Assembly (NCBI RefSeq): GCF_006874645.1
Contig: NZ_CP030082.1
Coordinates: forward strand, 3,782,001-3,846,000
DNA: 64,000 nucleotides
Direction of reading: 5' to 3'
Source of the DNA: Bdellovibrio sp. ZAP7
Lineage (GTDB): Bacteria > Bdellovibrionota > Bdellovibrionia > Bdellovibrionales > Bdellovibrionaceae
Shown: piece by piece, positions 63,270 to 64,000 of the stretch
Position numbering within the stretch: position 1 is the first letter of the stretch
Layout: each line of letters begins with the position of its first letter
Translations under genes and position numbers: made by a program
Notes under the pieces: generated by a model
What the model was told of the DNA's origin: nothing
What the model saw: the letters and a program-made list of their open reading frames with translations, nothing else
The model's database searches: none

Positions 63270-64000
63270 TTATTGCAAAGCTTTCTTCACGGTATCTTCT
63301 AGTGAAGAAGGCTTGCGACCCAAAAGCTTTTTAAGATCATCGCGATCCGTATAAAGATCTCCTCTGACAATCCCAGCATCTGAATCGGCAAGAATTTCGG
63401 CAAATCCCTGTGGAACTCCGAAGCTCATCAATAGTTTCGCGTATTCGCCGGTAGGCATATCTTTATATTCAATAGTCTTACCACTGAGTCGCGAAGTTAC
63501 TGCCGCCAGTTCAGATAAAGTAAATGAATCACCGGCAAGTTCATAGATAGCATTTTTAGAAGTATCTCCCAGAACAACTGCTGCGGCAGCTGCTGCATAG
63601 TCCGCTCGGGTAGCAGCACTCACTTTTCCATTTTGAGCGGCACCAGCGATCACACCACTTTTTAAAACGTTGCCGAATTGCTCTGTGTAGTTTTCGATGT
63701 ACCAGCTATTTCTTAAAAACGCATGAGGGATACCCGATTGAGAAATCATTTTTTCAGTCGCCAAATGTTCCTGAGCTAAAAGCATTTTGCTGGTGTCAGC
63801 CTTTAAGATGCTTGTGTAAGCAATGAATTTTACCTTTGCGTTTTTTGCGGCATTAATAACATTCGTGTGTTGAGGAACGCGTTGACCTGCTTCACTTCCT
63901 GAAATGAAAAGAAGCTTATCCACACCTTCCAACGCCTTTTGCAAACGATCTACATTACCATAGTCTGCCTCACGAACCGTGATTCCTTTTGAGACAAGGT
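63270..64000 (-). CDS. NmrA-type NAD(P)-binding oxidoreductase (YtfG/QorB-like), cut by window edge
   Basis: The visible 243 residues run to the right edge. Translation continues upstream of the TTG at 63944 (ITVREADYGNVDRLQKALEGVDKLLFISGSEAGQRVPQH), so the start is outside the window. Conserved features are VDKLLFISGSE, VKFIAYTSILKAD, LRNSWYIENY and the C-terminal VTSRLSGKTIEYKDM. It resembles the YtfG NAD(P)H:quinone oxidoreductase group. Convergent to xth, 9 bp apart. The substrate is inferred. Confidence 0.88.
   Translation of the reverse strand, partial: LVSKGITVREADYGNVDRLQKALEGVDKLLFISGSEAGQRVPQHTNVINAAKNAKVKFIAYTSILKADTSKMLLAQEHLATEKMISQSGIPHAFLRNSWYIENYTEQFGNVLKSGVIAGAAQNGKVSAATRADYAAAAAAVVLGDTSKNAIYELAGDSFTLSELAAVTSRLSGKTIEYKDMPTGEYAKLLMSFGVPQGFAEILADSDAGIVRGDLYTDRDDLKKLLGRKPSSLEDTVKKALQ

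Overview
The window looks like chromosomal DNA of a Bdellovibrio-type predatory bacterium (Bdellovibrionota). Evidence for this is a TIGR02147-family regulator overlapping a secreted metalloprotease-like gene, a deaminase resembling the Bdellovibrio Bd3614 type, a SpeD-SpeE fusion, a leucine-catabolic operon, and many small exported proteins of unknown function. Genes are densely packed on both strands with frequent 1-60 bp overlaps. I see no prophage, insertion sequence, CRISPR array, tRNA or 5S/16S/23S rRNA gene. The only stable RNA gene I can support is rnpB. The taxonomic call is inference from gene content. Layout: 0-2 kb holds a GMP synthase-like amidotransferase and, convergent to it, an exported protein with kinase-like motifs whose Shine-Dalgarno (SD) sequence lies in an 11-bp hairpin. 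2.2-9.1 kb is a minus-strand leucine/isovalerate degradation operon: hotdog thioesterase-like protein, carboxyltransferase (MccB), methylglutaconyl-CoA hydratase, a RhtA-like amino-acid exporter, biotin carboxylase (MccA), a separate biotinyl-carrier protein and HMG-CoA lyase. Isovaleryl-CoA dehydrogenase is not in it. 9.1-14.3 kb has an exported small protein coupled to a TPMT-type methyltransferase, a GNAT acetyltransferase, an exported protein and a three-gene ABC-2 exporter. 14.3-16.3 kb has a secreted protein with a protein-glutaminase-like Cys-His-Asp arrangement, a large palindromic element and rnpB. 16.3-24.5 kb has a fibronectin-III-like exported protein, a short Cry-DASH photolyase overlapping a CPXCG protein, a hybrid histidine kinase, the deaminase, RlmK-like methyltransferase, SpeD-SpeE fusion, superoxide dismutase and an exported protein, with a dispersed repeat at two gene ends. 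24.5-30.7 kb has a flavodoxin-fold reductase, an outer-membrane porin-like protein, a BON protein plus ribosome-hibernation factor opposite a LysR regulator, a small membrane protein and a secreted M28 aminopeptidase. 30.8-41.3 kb is mainly housekeeping and metabolic: radical SAM protein, small membrane proteins, UbiG-like methyltransferase, CBS protein, TrpS, an NAD-binding epimerase, a RecQ lacking the winged-helix domain, aldo/keto reductase, a glyoxalase-fold protein behind a terminator-like leader, and a receiver-like/cNMP-binding protein. 41.4-49.5 kb is the most lineage-specific stretch: a C39-like secreted protein with a proline-rich repeat tail, a YbiT-like ABC-F ATPase with a degenerate second ATPase site, an HExxH secreted protein overlapping a TIGR02147 regulator, a pair of identical-arm palindromes upstream, an abundant-type exported protein, an N-terminal-only TIGR02147 protein, an L,D-transpeptidase and a zinc-finger-like protein. 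49.5-64 kb has a ClC antiporter, small enzymes, a LysR/Tat-pirin divergent pair, an alkyltransferase-like protein coupled to a metallo-beta-lactamase-fold protein, a chemoreceptor, a D-2-hydroxyacid dehydrogenase, an ArsR/AHSA1 operon with a clear promoter-operator, exonuclease III, and an NmrA-type quinone-reductase-like gene running off the right edge. The best candidates for undescribed biology are the secreted glutaminase-like protein (14290-15507) and the TIGR02147 island with its twin palindromes (45.2-48.3 kb). SD-burying hairpins also recur ahead of several genes (about 2.1, 40.4, 48.2 and 51.5 kb). All functions are read from motifs by eye; no database search was run.
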